Part shown: positions 1 through 7,644 of the stretch, piece by piece
How the letters are laid out: each line of letters begins with the position of its first letter
How positions within the stretch are numbered: the stretch's first letter is position 1
Source: Sabulitectum sp964386635
GTDB lineage: Bacteria > Fermentibacterota > Fermentibacteria > Fermentibacterales > JCC-6
Direction: 5' to 3'
Assembly (NCBI GenBank): GCA_964386635.1
Contig: CAYLRO010000030.1
Location: 1-30,114, forward strand
DNA length: 30,114 bases
Translations under genes and position numbers: made by a program
The notes under the pieces: generated by a model
Told to the model about the DNA's origin: nothing
The model's input: the letters and a program-made list of their open reading frames with translations, nothing else
The model's database searches: none

Positions 1-240
1 GTCAGTTACCTGGCTAATATCCGGTATCACCGCAACCGCATATGGAAGCGATCTTGAGCTGACTCCTCTTACATGGGGATTGATCAAGTCCTCGTTGAAT
101 TGAGAAATGGCATTGGTTCATACCACACGCCATTAGCTCCCCAAGAACCTCAGTGGATGGGTTTCAAAGTGAGCTGTAGAACTTCAGCATTTCACTGCAG
201 ATTCTTACTGGCACGCTATATTGGATAGTTTTCGAACTGA
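1..240. other. Left flank of the IS element, no recognisable gene
   Basis: I see no supportable gene here. Frame 1 of the + strand is open from the window edge to a TGA at 55-57 (18 codons), so a gene could end here after running in from the left, but the tail matches no family I recognise. The rest has stops in all frames and no clear hairpin-plus-T-run. Confidence 0.3.
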
Positions 241-241
241 T

Positions 242-252
242 ATGGTTGGACC
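242..252. repeat. Subterminal inverted repeat, transposase-distal end
   Basis: ATGGTTGGACC, exact reverse complement of 1631-1641. Read on the transposase strand it lies in CCTTGACAGGTCCAACC, at the end of the non-coding segment. Confidence 0.8.
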
Positions 253-485
253 TGTCAAGGAGTAAATACCCTGTTCTTTGTTTTTTCCCTTCTCTCAAGG
301 GACCAGCAGCTGGTGTCAGTCAATCGACGGTCTGATCATACTGATATCCGCGGGTTGACTACCGCATTTCATTTATTCGTCTGGGGTTACCTCAATCTAC
401 ACACGTGCATACAGACATTGCTGCGCACAAAGTTCGAACGAGGGTTTCCCGTACCTGATGATTCCACCAGCTGCTGATCCGTTCA
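253..485 (-). ncRNA. Candidate bridge RNA region of the IS1111-type element
   Basis: This is the roughly 230-nt non-coding segment between the transposase stop and the distal inverted repeat. In IS1111-type elements the programmable bridge RNA is expected at this end. On the - strand, 480-465 can pair with 315-300 over 16 bp with one G-U wobble (GGATCAGCAGCTGGTG against CACCAGCTGCTGGTCC), closing a domain of about 150 nt. A second hairpin, TCCCTT-N5-AAGGGA, follows at 302-286. Position and structure are seen; that it is transcribed and guides recombination is inferred from the family. Confidence 0.5.
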
Positions 486-1568
486 TTACTTGCTCTGACC
501 AATTGCCCAGATAAAGCCTGCAAGCTCCCTTGCTACAGCCACACATACTTTGTTCTTTGGCTTACCAGCCATCAATAACCTCATGTACTTACGGTGCAGT
601 CTTTCCTGGGCTTTCCAGCCTAGATCTTGAATTTGCTGTGGTAGTTTCTCATTCCTGAATGCGATTGCTCTGGACCTTCGGGGCTGGTATCGATAATGCC
701 AAGAGGCTTCTACAATTAGTCGCCTTATAGTGACGTTACCGCAACGAGTAATTGAACCTCGCCTTTCTTTCTGGCCGGAAGAATATTCAGCTGGCACGAG
801 GCCTACATAAGACATGAATTTGCCTGCTGTGGCAAATCTTTTCAGATCACCCACTTCCGCTGCAATTCCCACTGCTGAAATAAACGCTATACCTCTTAAG
901 CACTGCAAGCGCTCAACCAGCCAGTTCTGTTTCCAGTGCTTGCTATAGAGCCTTAGGTTCTCTTCAATATTGGTAATCCTGTCACTAAGCAACTCTACCT
1001 GCCTCAGATAATCAGAAACGGCTACATTGTCCCCATCTTCTGAAAACCTCTGAAAACGTATCCACCTGATGTGATGAATTTTCCAGCGCGTTTTCCGATA
1101 GATACGTCCATTGCGAACAAGAAACTGATTCAACTGTTGCCTGGCCTTTTGCCGGGCAATCCTGGCATCTTCACGAAGCCTTACAAGATTCCTTATGCTC
1201 TCTGTAGTCTCATCAGGAACCCATACCTCTGTGAGGTCTCCTGAACGAAGGTAGTGAGCAAGATTCTCTGCATCAAGCCTGTCTGTTTTTACCCTTTTGC
1301 CGCTCTGTTTAGGAATCAACGATGGAGCTATTACTTTGCAATCAATCCCTGCCGCAGTCAGAGATCGGTAAACGCTGTACCCGCCAGGACCTGCTTCATA
1401 GCAGCATCTTATACTACTCTTTGATCCAAGTTTTCTGATGCTGGTGATGAGCTTATTAGTTTCGCCAGGTATTGAAGCGAAGAGTCGAGCAGGCTCTCTA
1501 CCCTCTTCTGCCACAGCAATCTTGATGCTGTTCTTATGGACATCGAGACCGACATATCGTATTAACAC
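486..1568 (-). CDS. IS110/IS1111-family DEDD transposase
   Basis: DNA recombinase that moves the surrounding insertion sequence. The N-terminal RuvC-like DEDD domain is intact: D9 in GLDVHK, E58 in YEAGP, and D96 and D99 in KTDRLDA. The C-terminal Transposase_20 domain keeps the YVGLVP...YSSG...GSITRCGN block, with S263/S264 as the expected nucleophile position. I chose the GTG at 1568 (360 aa) because it places the GLDVHK motif about five residues from the start, as usual in the family, and follows an SD-like GGAAGGGTGG. A TTG at 1637 in the same frame would add 23 unrelated residues and overlap the inverted repeat. No frameshift or truncation is visible, so the enzyme is probably functional. 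The long central segment (about 105-215) is the helical linker typical of these proteins. Confidence 0.93.
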   Translation of the reverse strand: MLIRYVGLDVHKNSIKIAVAEEGREPARLFASIPGETNKLITSIRKLGSKSSIRCCYEAGPGGYSVYRSLTAAGIDCKVIAPSLIPKQSGKRVKTDRLDAENLAHYLRSGDLTEVWVPDETTESIRNLVRLREDARIARQKARQQLNQFLVRNGRIYRKTRWKIHHIRWIRFQRFSEDGDNVAVSDYLRQVELLSDRITNIEENLRLYSKHWKQNWLVERLQCLRGIAFISAVGIAAEVGDLKRFATAGKFMSYVGLVPAEYSSGQKERRGSITRCGNVTIRRLIVEASWHYRYQPRRSRAIAFRNEKLPQQIQDLGWKAQERLHRKYMRLLMAGKPKNKVCVAVARELAGFIWAIGQSK

Positions 1569-1630
1569 AATGGACCACCCTTCCGGTTGAAGATTTCTGA
1601 TAAGGGTAAGGTACCCTAACCAGACGTGGT

Positions 1631-1641
1631 GGTCCAACCAT
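1631..1641. repeat. Subterminal inverted repeat, transposase-proximal end
   Basis: GGTCCAACCAT, exact reverse complement of 242-252. It lies 62 bp upstream of the chosen transposase start. Confidence 0.8.
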
Positions 1642-1799
1642 TATGTCTTCTAGAGTTAAAAGCAACCAGCTTAATCGGCAAATATCTGTTCATTCTAGAA
1701 ATTCATTACTTTAATGCCTTAGAGTTTCGACCAAGAATGCCAATATCAAATCCCTATGTAGATTCAAACACTTATCTGAAGACATTTGCAACATTGGAC

Positions 1800-1828
1800 T
1801 TGATTTTCAAAACAAATTAGCGTAATAT
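1800..1828 (+). promoter_or_regulatory. Candidate sigma-70 promoter of the TIR-like/ATPase gene
   Basis: TTGATT at 1800-1805, a 17-bp spacer, then TAATAT at 1823-1828. Transcription would begin near 1835, past the first in-frame ATG codons at 1827 and 1830, which favours translation from the ATG at 1863. The remaining DNA back to the IS end (1646-1799) shows no gene. Confidence 0.45.
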
Positions 1829-1862
1829 GATGAAAGCCAAAACAAGAGAGGTCAGTATTACT

Positions 1863-4232
1863 ATGAAGAAGACACCTATTTGCTTTGTAGCGTATCCAGC
1901 GTTGCCAGTATCAATCGCTGAATCAATTGAGGGATCAATTGAAGGAATCAATGAGGATGGTGAAGTTGTTTTAAGAAGCTGGAAGGACGCAAATACAGGG
2001 GGAAGGTTGATAATAGCATCAATATGCAAGGAGATAGAAAATGCGGACTTATTCATAGCCGATATAACTACTCTTAATCACAATGTTCTGTTCGAACTCG
2101 GATTCGCTATTGCTCTGAACAAGCGCATTTGGCTGCTCCTGAACAATACTAATGAAGAATTAATTAGCGAATTTCGTAAATTTCAGCTTTTAACTACTGT
2201 AGGATATACACCATATAGCAACAGTTATGTCATTCAAGATGCATTCTTTTCTGAATCACCTCATCTTGATATTGAAAACTCTTTGTTCTCGGATGTGCTT
2301 GAATCGGCAAGGTCTTCTCACAACCACGGTGGATTACTTTACCTTAAATCTAGCTTAGAAACGGAAGCTTCAGTTAAGCTAAACCGAGTTGTTGAACGGG
2401 TGCAAATTCACAAAATGGTAGATGATCCTCAGGAAGTACCAGTCAGGTCAATTTCTTGGTATGTAAACAGTGTTGTTTCATCACAGGCAGTTCTGGCTCA
2501 TTTCCTAAGTAATTCTCACAGAGGTGCGAAGTTACATAATGCTAAAAATTCATTCGTCTGCGGTTTAGCACTCGGGTTAGGCAAAGATATCCTAATGGTT
2601 GCTCATGATCCATACACATCCCCTATTGACTATCGTGACCTGCTCTATTCGCACAGCACTGCAGCACAGTGTGAGAGTCAAGCAAGTAATTGGATTACGA
2701 ACCTGGAGACAAAGTATCGCATTGGGATTTCGGAATCTAGGGCTTATGGGGAGAGCCTTAGAAAATGTGAGGAGCTAAGATCCATCTCCATAGGAGATCC
2801 AGTAGCAGAGAATGAAGCAGATGATTTGCTAGGCTATTTCGTAAGAACTGGTGTTTACGAGAAAGCACTTAGAACAAGGAGATCAATCCTAGTAGGACGC
2901 AGGGGCGCTGGCAAAACTGCATTCTTGTACCATATGGCCAATGAAATGCGTAGGGATAAACGCAATCATGTCTGTGTGATTAAGCCTGTTTCATACGAAC
3001 TTGATGGACTTCTAAGAATGCTGAATATTGAAATGCCTTTCTCAGAGAAGGGTTTCATGATCGAGAGTTTTTGGAAATATCTCATCTACTCTGAGCTAGC
3101 AAGAACATATTGCGAGGTTTTAAAGGACAGATCCCCTTATTCCCAGAGAACTGAAGAGGAAGCCGAACTCCTTGATTACTGCTATGCTAATGCTGAGTTG
3201 ATTACACCTGAGTTTTCGATAAGACTGGAAAATGCACTGAACAATCTTCATCCTGTAAGATCTGAAACATCTGCTGGCGCAAAAAGACTAAGAATCAGTG
3301 AGCTGCTCCATAAGGGAATTGTAGGCAAGCTAAGACTACTTCTAGGTGCTTCACTGCGAGATAAGAACAGCGTTGCGGTGATTATTGACAACTTGGACAA
3401 GAACTGGGACTCCAGCAAAGACTTGGATTTACTATCTGAGTTGCTCTTCAGTCTTCTTGGCGTAACAAGACGCATTGCATCGGACTTTGCCAAGGAAGAT
3501 CAAAGGAAAAAACCTGTAAACATTAACCTAACTCTATTCATTCGCAGTGACATCTTTCATGAAGTTCTGAAGAGGGCAAGAGAAAGAGACAAAATATCCT
3601 ATTCCAGAATGCTTTGGAACGATTCAAGTCTGTTGCTAAATGTAATAGAAGAAAGGATATCACATTCAACAAATCTCGCTGATCCCAGTAAAGTTTGGAG
3701 CAAATACTTCTGTGAGAATGTCAATGGAGAACCAGTTAAGGAATACATCATACGGTCTACCCTACCAAGGCCAAGGGATGTAATCTGGCTTGTTAGAGAA
3801 GCGTTGCTTCAGGCAAGTAATAGAAAACACTCAGTCGTTTCAGCAGAAGACTTAGTTGATTCTCAAAGCAGATACTCTAAGTACGCTATTGAATCTCTTA
3901 TTGCTGAGGGTTTTACGACAACATTAGAACTTGAGGAACTGCTATACGAGTTTATTGGAAGCAAGAAGATTGTCAATACAAGATCGATTTCTCGCATACT
4001 TGACGAATGCAATATTGGTAGTTCAAGATATGATGAAATCATCACTCTACTCTGCAATTTAACCTTCCTGGGTAGAGAGGTGTCAAAGGATAGGTTTGAA
4101 TTTCAATATGATGATGATCAGTGGATAAAATTCGAACAGATGGCACGAAGATACGAAAAAGCTACCAGGCGAGGATACGCCAGATACCTGATAAATCGTC
4201 CATTCAGATCGTACCTTGAGATTAATGAGTAA
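1863..4232 (+). CDS. TIR/NDT-like domain protein fused to a P-loop ATPase, putative defence protein
   Basis: A solitary 789-aa gene of three parts. Residues about 1-105 are a TIR/nucleoside 2-deoxyribosyltransferase-like fold ending in the motif ADLFIADITTLNHN followed by VLFELGFAIALNK; E78 in FELG is the expected catalytic glutamate. Residues about 155-275 look like a second copy with the same pattern, HNAKNSFVCGLALGLGK, in which the glutamate is replaced by valine. Residues about 300-789 hold a P-loop ATPase with Walker A GRRGAGKT (345-352) and Walker B VAVIIDNLDK (D509, D512), resembling the Sll1717-type ATPases; the last ~250 residues are helical and unassigned. Architecture and isolation next to an IS suggest an immune gene in which the ATPase gates an NAD- or nucleotide-cleaving domain; that is inference. 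The ATG at 1863 has GAGAGGT ten bases upstream; an ATG at 1827 would add 12 residues. The gene is visibly more AT-rich than the rest of the window, a sign of transfer. Confidence 0.75.
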   Translation: MKKTPICFVAYPALPVSIAESIEGSIEGINEDGEVVLRSWKDANTGGRLIIASICKEIENADLFIADITTLNHNVLFELGFAIALNKRIWLLLNNTNEELISEFRKFQLLTTVGYTPYSNSYVIQDAFFSESPHLDIENSLFSDVLESARSSHNHGGLLYLKSSLETEASVKLNRVVERVQIHKMVDDPQEVPVRSISWYVNSVVSSQAVLAHFLSNSHRGAKLHNAKNSFVCGLALGLGKDILMVAHDPYTSPIDYRDLLYSHSTAAQCESQASNWITNLETKYRIGISESRAYGESLRKCEELRSISIGDPVAENEADDLLGYFVRTGVYEKALRTRRSILVGRRGAGKTAFLYHMANEMRRDKRNHVCVIKPVSYELDGLLRMLNIEMPFSEKGFMIESFWKYLIYSELARTYCEVLKDRSPYSQRTEEEAELLDYCYANAELITPEFSIRLENALNNLHPVRSETSAGAKRLRISELLHKGIVGKLRLLLGASLRDKNSVAVIIDNLDKNWDSSKDLDLLSELLFSLLGVTRRIASDFAKEDQRKKPVNINLTLFIRSDIFHEVLKRARERDKISYSRMLWNDSSLLLNVIEERISHSTNLADPSKVWSKYFCENVNGEPVKEYIIRSTLPRPRDVIWLVREALLQASNRKHSVVSAEDLVDSQSRYSKYAIESLIAEGFTTTLELEELLYEFIGSKKIVNTRSISRILDECNIGSSRYDEIITLLCNLTFLGREVSKDRFEFQYDDDQWIKFEQMARRYEKATRRGYARYLINRPFRSYLEINE

Positions 4233-4246
4233 TCTCTAGCTTTTTT
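4218..4246 (+). terminator. Intrinsic terminator overlapping the stop codon
   Basis: Stem GAGATTA (4218-4224), loop ATGAG, stem TAATCTC (4230-4236), then T6 at 4241-4246. The TAA stop forms the start of the 3' arm, so the terminator is built into the end of the gene. Confidence 0.8.
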
Positions 4247-4348
4247 CCACTTGGCATTGCTACCCCGAAGCGAATTCGAACTCTGTATCAAACATTGAAG
4301 AAACAAAGGCTGCACAGGGAGACCTGAGTAACCGCTAAAGAGTGTAGA

Positions 4349-5467
4349 TCAGTTCTCTCTGGTGCTGTTTCTTTCAGCAAAATGCAGTGAGTCTCCCCAT
4401 TGGTCCTGTGCAACAACTCTGCCCACCATTTCAACCCTTCTGCGCAGGCAGTTCAGGCAGTCTTCCTTCTCCTCATCCACACAGGGCTTGTTCTCATAGA
4501 GAAGGTAGTTCTCCCTGAACTCAACCGGTGTCAGCTGAGGCATAAGCACATTGGCTCCGAACGTGAGTCCTTTCTCCCTGCCAGCAGGGTCCAGGGCCTG
4601 AAGGGCTGTTGTTGCCGCAATGTTGGTGTCTCTTGTGAGAAGCCTTGTGAGAGCTAGCATCATAAGGCCGAGATGTGTTCTTTCATGGTCTGCCATAACA
4701 GGTGCATTACCAAGAGGAGTGTCTTTATGGGGAATGAACGGACCCATTCCGAACATGTCGAAATCATGCTCCCTGTAGAAAAGCAGATCATCAGCAAGCA
4801 TTTCCGGAGTCTGGCCTGGAAGCCCTATCATCACACCTGTTCCTACCTGGAAACCGGTCTCCCTGAGATAGTCAAGACACCTCATTCTTGATTCCAGGGT
4901 CTGCTCATCCGGATGTATGGCTCTGAACAGGTCTTCATTGGTGGATTCGATTCTCAGAAGATATCTGTGGGCTCCTGCTTCCCGGAACCTGGCGAAGGTT
5001 TCTTTTGTGTGCTCACCAACGCAGAGTGTTATTCCAAGGCCTTCCGGAAGAACGGATGAAACTGTTTCCTTCTTTATTCTTCTTACGACACGTTCCACAA
5101 GAGAAATGAACTGTTCGTCGTGTCTTTCACCTGACTGAAGGACCATGGAGCCGTAGTGAACCTGGGCACACCATCTGGCGGCACTTACAATATCGTCTTC
5201 TGTAACTGAATATCTCTTAACTTTCGTATTGGATCGTCTGATACCGCAGTAACGGCAGTCCAGAGCACAGATGTTTGAAAATTCCACCAGACCTCTGTAG
5301 TAAACTTTGTTGCCGCAGTATTCCAGAACTGTCTCTTCTGCAGCCTGCCTGACAGCCTCTATTATCTCTGGATCTGTTTCCCTGAGAAAACCTGCAAGAA
5401 TATCCCTTGAGGGGGTGTTTACAAACAACTTTCGGATATCACCTGATTCAGGTTTTACAGAGCTCAA
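4349..5467 (-). CDS. hydE: [FeFe]-hydrogenase H-cluster maturase HydE (radical SAM)
   Basis: HydE is the radical SAM enzyme that, with HydG and HydF, builds the diiron subcluster of [FeFe]-hydrogenase. The SAM-binding cluster motif CALDCRYC (C67, C71, C74) sits in the family context GLVEFSNIC...GIRR. Further family blocks are LQSGERHDEQF, HRYLLRIES, GTGVMIGLPGQT and GMGPFIPHKDTPL. A C-terminal Cys triad, C329-x7-C337-x2-C340, matches the optional second cluster seen in the Thermotoga enzyme. Length (372 aa) is normal. The start is TTG, set by a strong AGGAGG six bases upstream. No hydrogenase, hydF or hydG lies in this window, so this is an orphan gene or the rest is elsewhere; PylB or BioB are less likely because of the HydE-specific blocks. 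Confidence 0.92.
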   Translation of the reverse strand: MSSVKPESGDIRKLFVNTPSRDILAGFLRETDPEIIEAVRQAAEETVLEYCGNKVYYRGLVEFSNICALDCRYCGIRRSNTKVKRYSVTEDDIVSAARWCAQVHYGSMVLQSGERHDEQFISLVERVVRRIKKETVSSVLPEGLGITLCVGEHTKETFARFREAGAHRYLLRIESTNEDLFRAIHPDEQTLESRMRCLDYLRETGFQVGTGVMIGLPGQTPEMLADDLLFYREHDFDMFGMGPFIPHKDTPLGNAPVMADHERTHLGLMMLALTRLLTRDTNIAATTALQALDPAGREKGLTFGANVLMPQLTPVEFRENYLLYENKPCVDEEKEDCLNCLRRRVEMVGRVVAQDQWGDSLHFAERNSTREN

Positions 5468-5557
5468 CTGGATCCTCCTTTCTTATAATGGAAAACATAC
5501 TTCTTTACAGGGAAAACGGGGTTACATCGTTGATTTCCTGAAACTATATTAGCTTCC
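5468..5557. promoter_or_regulatory. Divergent promoter region; possible leaderless promoter for the antiporter operon
   Basis: 90 bp between hydE (-) and the antiporter (+). On the + strand GTTACA (5521-5526), an 18-bp spacer and TATATT (5545-5550) form a promoter whose start would fall at or next to the ATG at 5558. No SD sequence precedes that ATG, so a leaderless mRNA is plausible. The hydE promoter could not be placed; its SD is at 5474-5479. Confidence 0.4.
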
Positions 5558-6793
5558 ATGTTCACATCTGTAATTAATGCCCTTACGGGTTTCAGGGATG
5601 TAGTAAGCATACATCCCGTTTTTGGAATCGGTGTATTGCTGGTAGGCAGCTTCTTTCTTGGAAGACTGGCCGCCAGGCTGGGGATTCCATCCATAACAGG
5701 TTTCATTATCGCGGGACTTCTTCTGGGACCCAGCTGTCTGGGAATGGTGCACACCGACCTGCATGACGAGCTGGGAGCGATCACAGAAGTGGCCCTTGCA
5801 GTTATTGCTCTTGTGATAGGAAGCGAGTTCAGCCTTGCCAAACTCAAGAGAACGGGCAAAGCTGTACTTGTAATAACCGCTTTTCAGATGTTCCTCTCAT
5901 TCGGAGCAGTTACCGCAGTACTCTATTTCACAGGTTTAATGCCATTGTCTGCAGCAGCGCTTCTCGGTGCGGTTGCTTCAGCCACCGCCCCGGCAGCTAC
6001 TGTTGCCATTGTAAGAGACCTGAAAGCCAGGGGACCGTTCATCGATCACCTTTACGGTGTAGTTGCTCTGGATGACGCCGGCTGCGTACTTCTATTCAGT
6101 ATCGTGGCAGCATTCGCAGGAGGCAGTCTCGGTGGAGGAGATTTCAACCTTCTCCACGGCATTTTCCACGCTCTCAGAGAGATAGGCGGATCACTGGCTC
6201 TGGGAGGTCTCTCCGGATGGCTTATCCACCTGTTCACAGCTGGCAGAGGCCGCTCTAATGAAGTTTATATAGTCAGCCTCGGAATGGTCTGCCTTCTTAC
6301 AGCTATAGCAACCACTTACGGCTTTTCTCCTCTTCTTGCAGGAATGACTGCCGGGGCTGTTCTGGCCAATATGGGCAGAGGAGCTTTCAGAATAATCTCA
6401 TCTCTGGAACAGCTGTCTCCACCACTGTATGCCACCTTTTTCGCCATTGCCGGAACAGAGCTGAACTTCAAGGCTTTCTCCAACGGACCAGTTCTGCTCA
6501 TGGGTGTTCTTTTCGTTCTGGCCAGAGCATTCGGAAAGTATTTCGGAGTGTGGGGAGGAGCATATACTGTAAAATCATCAAAACTGATAAGAAACTACCT
6601 GGGGCTTGCCATGCTTCCCCAGGCTGGAGTGGCAATCGGCCTGGCTCTTTACATTCAGGCTGCACCATTCTTTGCAGGCCATCAGGAACTGGCGGCTACA
6701 ATTGTCAGCATCGTACTCATGAGCGTTTTTGTTAACGAACTTGCAGGACCACCAATCTCAAAATACGCTGTTGTACGCGGCGCAACTCTTTGA
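5558..6793 (+). CDS. CPA2-family cation/proton antiporter (Na_H_Exchanger)
   Basis: A 411-aa inner-membrane secondary transporter expected to exchange Na+ or K+ for protons. About 12 hydrophobic segments span the protein. Diagnostic blocks are GFIIAGLLLGPS near residue 50, SATAPAATVAIVRDLKARG near 150 and GVVALDDAG near 170; the unwound helix and acidic pair of the last two are the ion site in the family. There is no C-terminal TrkA-N/RCK domain as in KefB/C, so this is the short form, and a separate regulator may come from the next gene. First gene of a three-gene + operon: the next ATG lies 10 bases past its stop. The start has no SD (see the promoter entry). Exact ion specificity cannot be read from sequence. 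Confidence 0.88.
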   Translation: MFTSVINALTGFRDVVSIHPVFGIGVLLVGSFFLGRLAARLGIPSITGFIIAGLLLGPSCLGMVHTDLHDELGAITEVALAVIALVIGSEFSLAKLKRTGKAVLVITAFQMFLSFGAVTAVLYFTGLMPLSAAALLGAVASATAPAATVAIVRDLKARGPFIDHLYGVVALDDAGCVLLFSIVAAFAGGSLGGGDFNLLHGIFHALREIGGSLALGGLSGWLIHLFTAGRGRSNEVYIVSLGMVCLLTAIATTYGFSPLLAGMTAGAVLANMGRGAFRIISSLEQLSPPLYATFFAIAGTELNFKAFSNGPVLLMGVLFVLARAFGKYFGVWGGAYTVKSSKLIRNYLGLAMLPQAGVAIGLALYIQAAPFFAGHQELAATIVSIVLMSVFVNELAGPPISKYAVVRGATL

Positions 6794-6803
6794 GGCAGGC
6801 ATT

Positions 6804-7628
6804 ATGAATATATCATCCATCCTTGACATTTCAGGCTGCAGAAAAAAACTCGCAGCAGGAGACAGAAACAGTGCCATTGAGATAATGGCAGGGCTTCTTG
6901 CGGAAAACCGTGCTGCAAAAAATGTTACCAGAGAAGCTCTTTTGAAAGGTATGCTTGAGAGAGAGACACTGGGTACTACAGGCCTGGGAAACGGGGTCGC
7001 TATCCCCCATTGCCGACTTGAGGGCATGAAGGGTTTTGCCCTTGCCCTTTCCGTGTGCCACAAGGGAATTCCATGGAATTCAATGGACGGTAGGTCAGTT
7101 CATATCATTGCAGCCATTGCAGGGCCTGTGGAAGAGACAGACGATCATCTGAGACTCCTGGCTGGAGCAGCCAGGGTGCTGAGCAACGGCAAAGCCCGGT
7201 ATGAGATATTGAACAGTGAGACCGAGTTCGCCATGCACGAATCTTTCCTCTACCATCTTTCTCCTGTAACCTCAAAGCAAAGCCGAAAATGCAGGAAGAA
7301 ATTGATGATTATGGTTCTTCAGGAGGAAAAAACATATAATGATGTTATGGAGCTGTTCCTGGAAATGGGAATGGAAGGTGCTGTTACTGTCAAATCGGAT
7401 ATGATGGGACCCATGCTGTCCAACGTTCCGATATTTGCCGATTTCATGGACGTTCTGGGAAGAAGCAGACCGGAACCCAGACTGCTGTTCGTCCTTGTGC
7501 CTGAAACCGATGTTGACAGTACTGTTTCAGCAATAGAGGGGATCACAGGCGACCTTGAAACTCACAGGGGAGCCTGCATAATTGTTATAGACACTGTATC
7601 AGTCCGAGGAAGTCTCGAGACTTTGTGA
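6804..7628 (+). CDS. PTS EIIA (PtsN-like) domain protein with PII-like C-terminal domain
   Basis: A 274-aa two-domain protein. Residues 1-150 are a type-2 PTS EIIA fold; the phosphorylatable histidine is H69 in GVAIPHCRLEG. Residues about 160-274 begin KLMIMVLQEEKTYNDVM and end RGACIIVIDT, the beta-alpha-beta pattern of PII-like/ferredoxin-fold sensor domains (an inference from pattern, not a firm match). No sugar permease or EIIB is near, so the role is probably regulatory, as for EIIA-Ntr, which controls K+ transport in enterobacteria. Its place directly after the antiporter suggests that it controls that transporter. I chose ATG 6804 because GAGG at 6792-6795, overlapping the antiporter stop, gives proper spacing; the longer frame from 6729 would lie inside the antiporter gene. 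Confidence 0.82.
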   Translation: MNISSILDISGCRKKLAAGDRNSAIEIMAGLLAENRAAKNVTREALLKGMLERETLGTTGLGNGVAIPHCRLEGMKGFALALSVCHKGIPWNSMDGRSVHIIAAIAGPVEETDDHLRLLAGAARVLSNGKARYEILNSETEFAMHESFLYHLSPVTSKQSRKCRKKLMIMVLQEEKTYNDVMELFLEMGMEGAVTVKSDMMGPMLSNVPIFADFMDVLGRSRPEPRLLFVLVPETDVDSTVSAIEGITGDLETHRGACIIVIDTVSVRGSLETL

Positions 7629-7644
7629 TGAAGGGAACTGACAT

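Larger units (their letters stand above)
241..1645 (-). mobile_element. IS110-family element, IS1111 type, about 1.4 kb
   Basis: One transposase gene on the - strand lies between 11-bp perfect inverted repeats, ATGGTTGGACC at 242-252 and GGTCCAACCAT at 1631-1641. The four bases TATG occur at both junctions (241-244 and 1642-1645), so the element is about 1401 bp and the junction dinucleotide/core probably lies within TATG. Subterminal inverted repeats and a long non-coding segment downstream of the transposase are marks of the IS1111 subgroup, whereas classical IS110 elements carry the long non-coding part upstream. Ends are accurate only to a few bases, because this family makes no target duplication that would fix them. 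Confidence 0.8.

Noticed and set aside
1626..1820. 64-codon + strand frame next to the IS, which would extend leftward to about 80 codons if the IS is removed
   Set aside because: It starts inside the inverted repeat, has no SD, no recognisable motif and a stop shortly upstream in the reconstructed site. Probably chance in AT-rich DNA.
4262..4290. GAATTCGAACTC resembling a tRNA 3' end or attachment site beside the island
   Set aside because: No cloverleaf can be drawn and no matching repeat is found on the other side of the island.
5464..5859. 131-codon - strand frame opposite the antiporter start
   Set aside because: Antisense shadow of a clear membrane protein; composition without family motifs, no SD.
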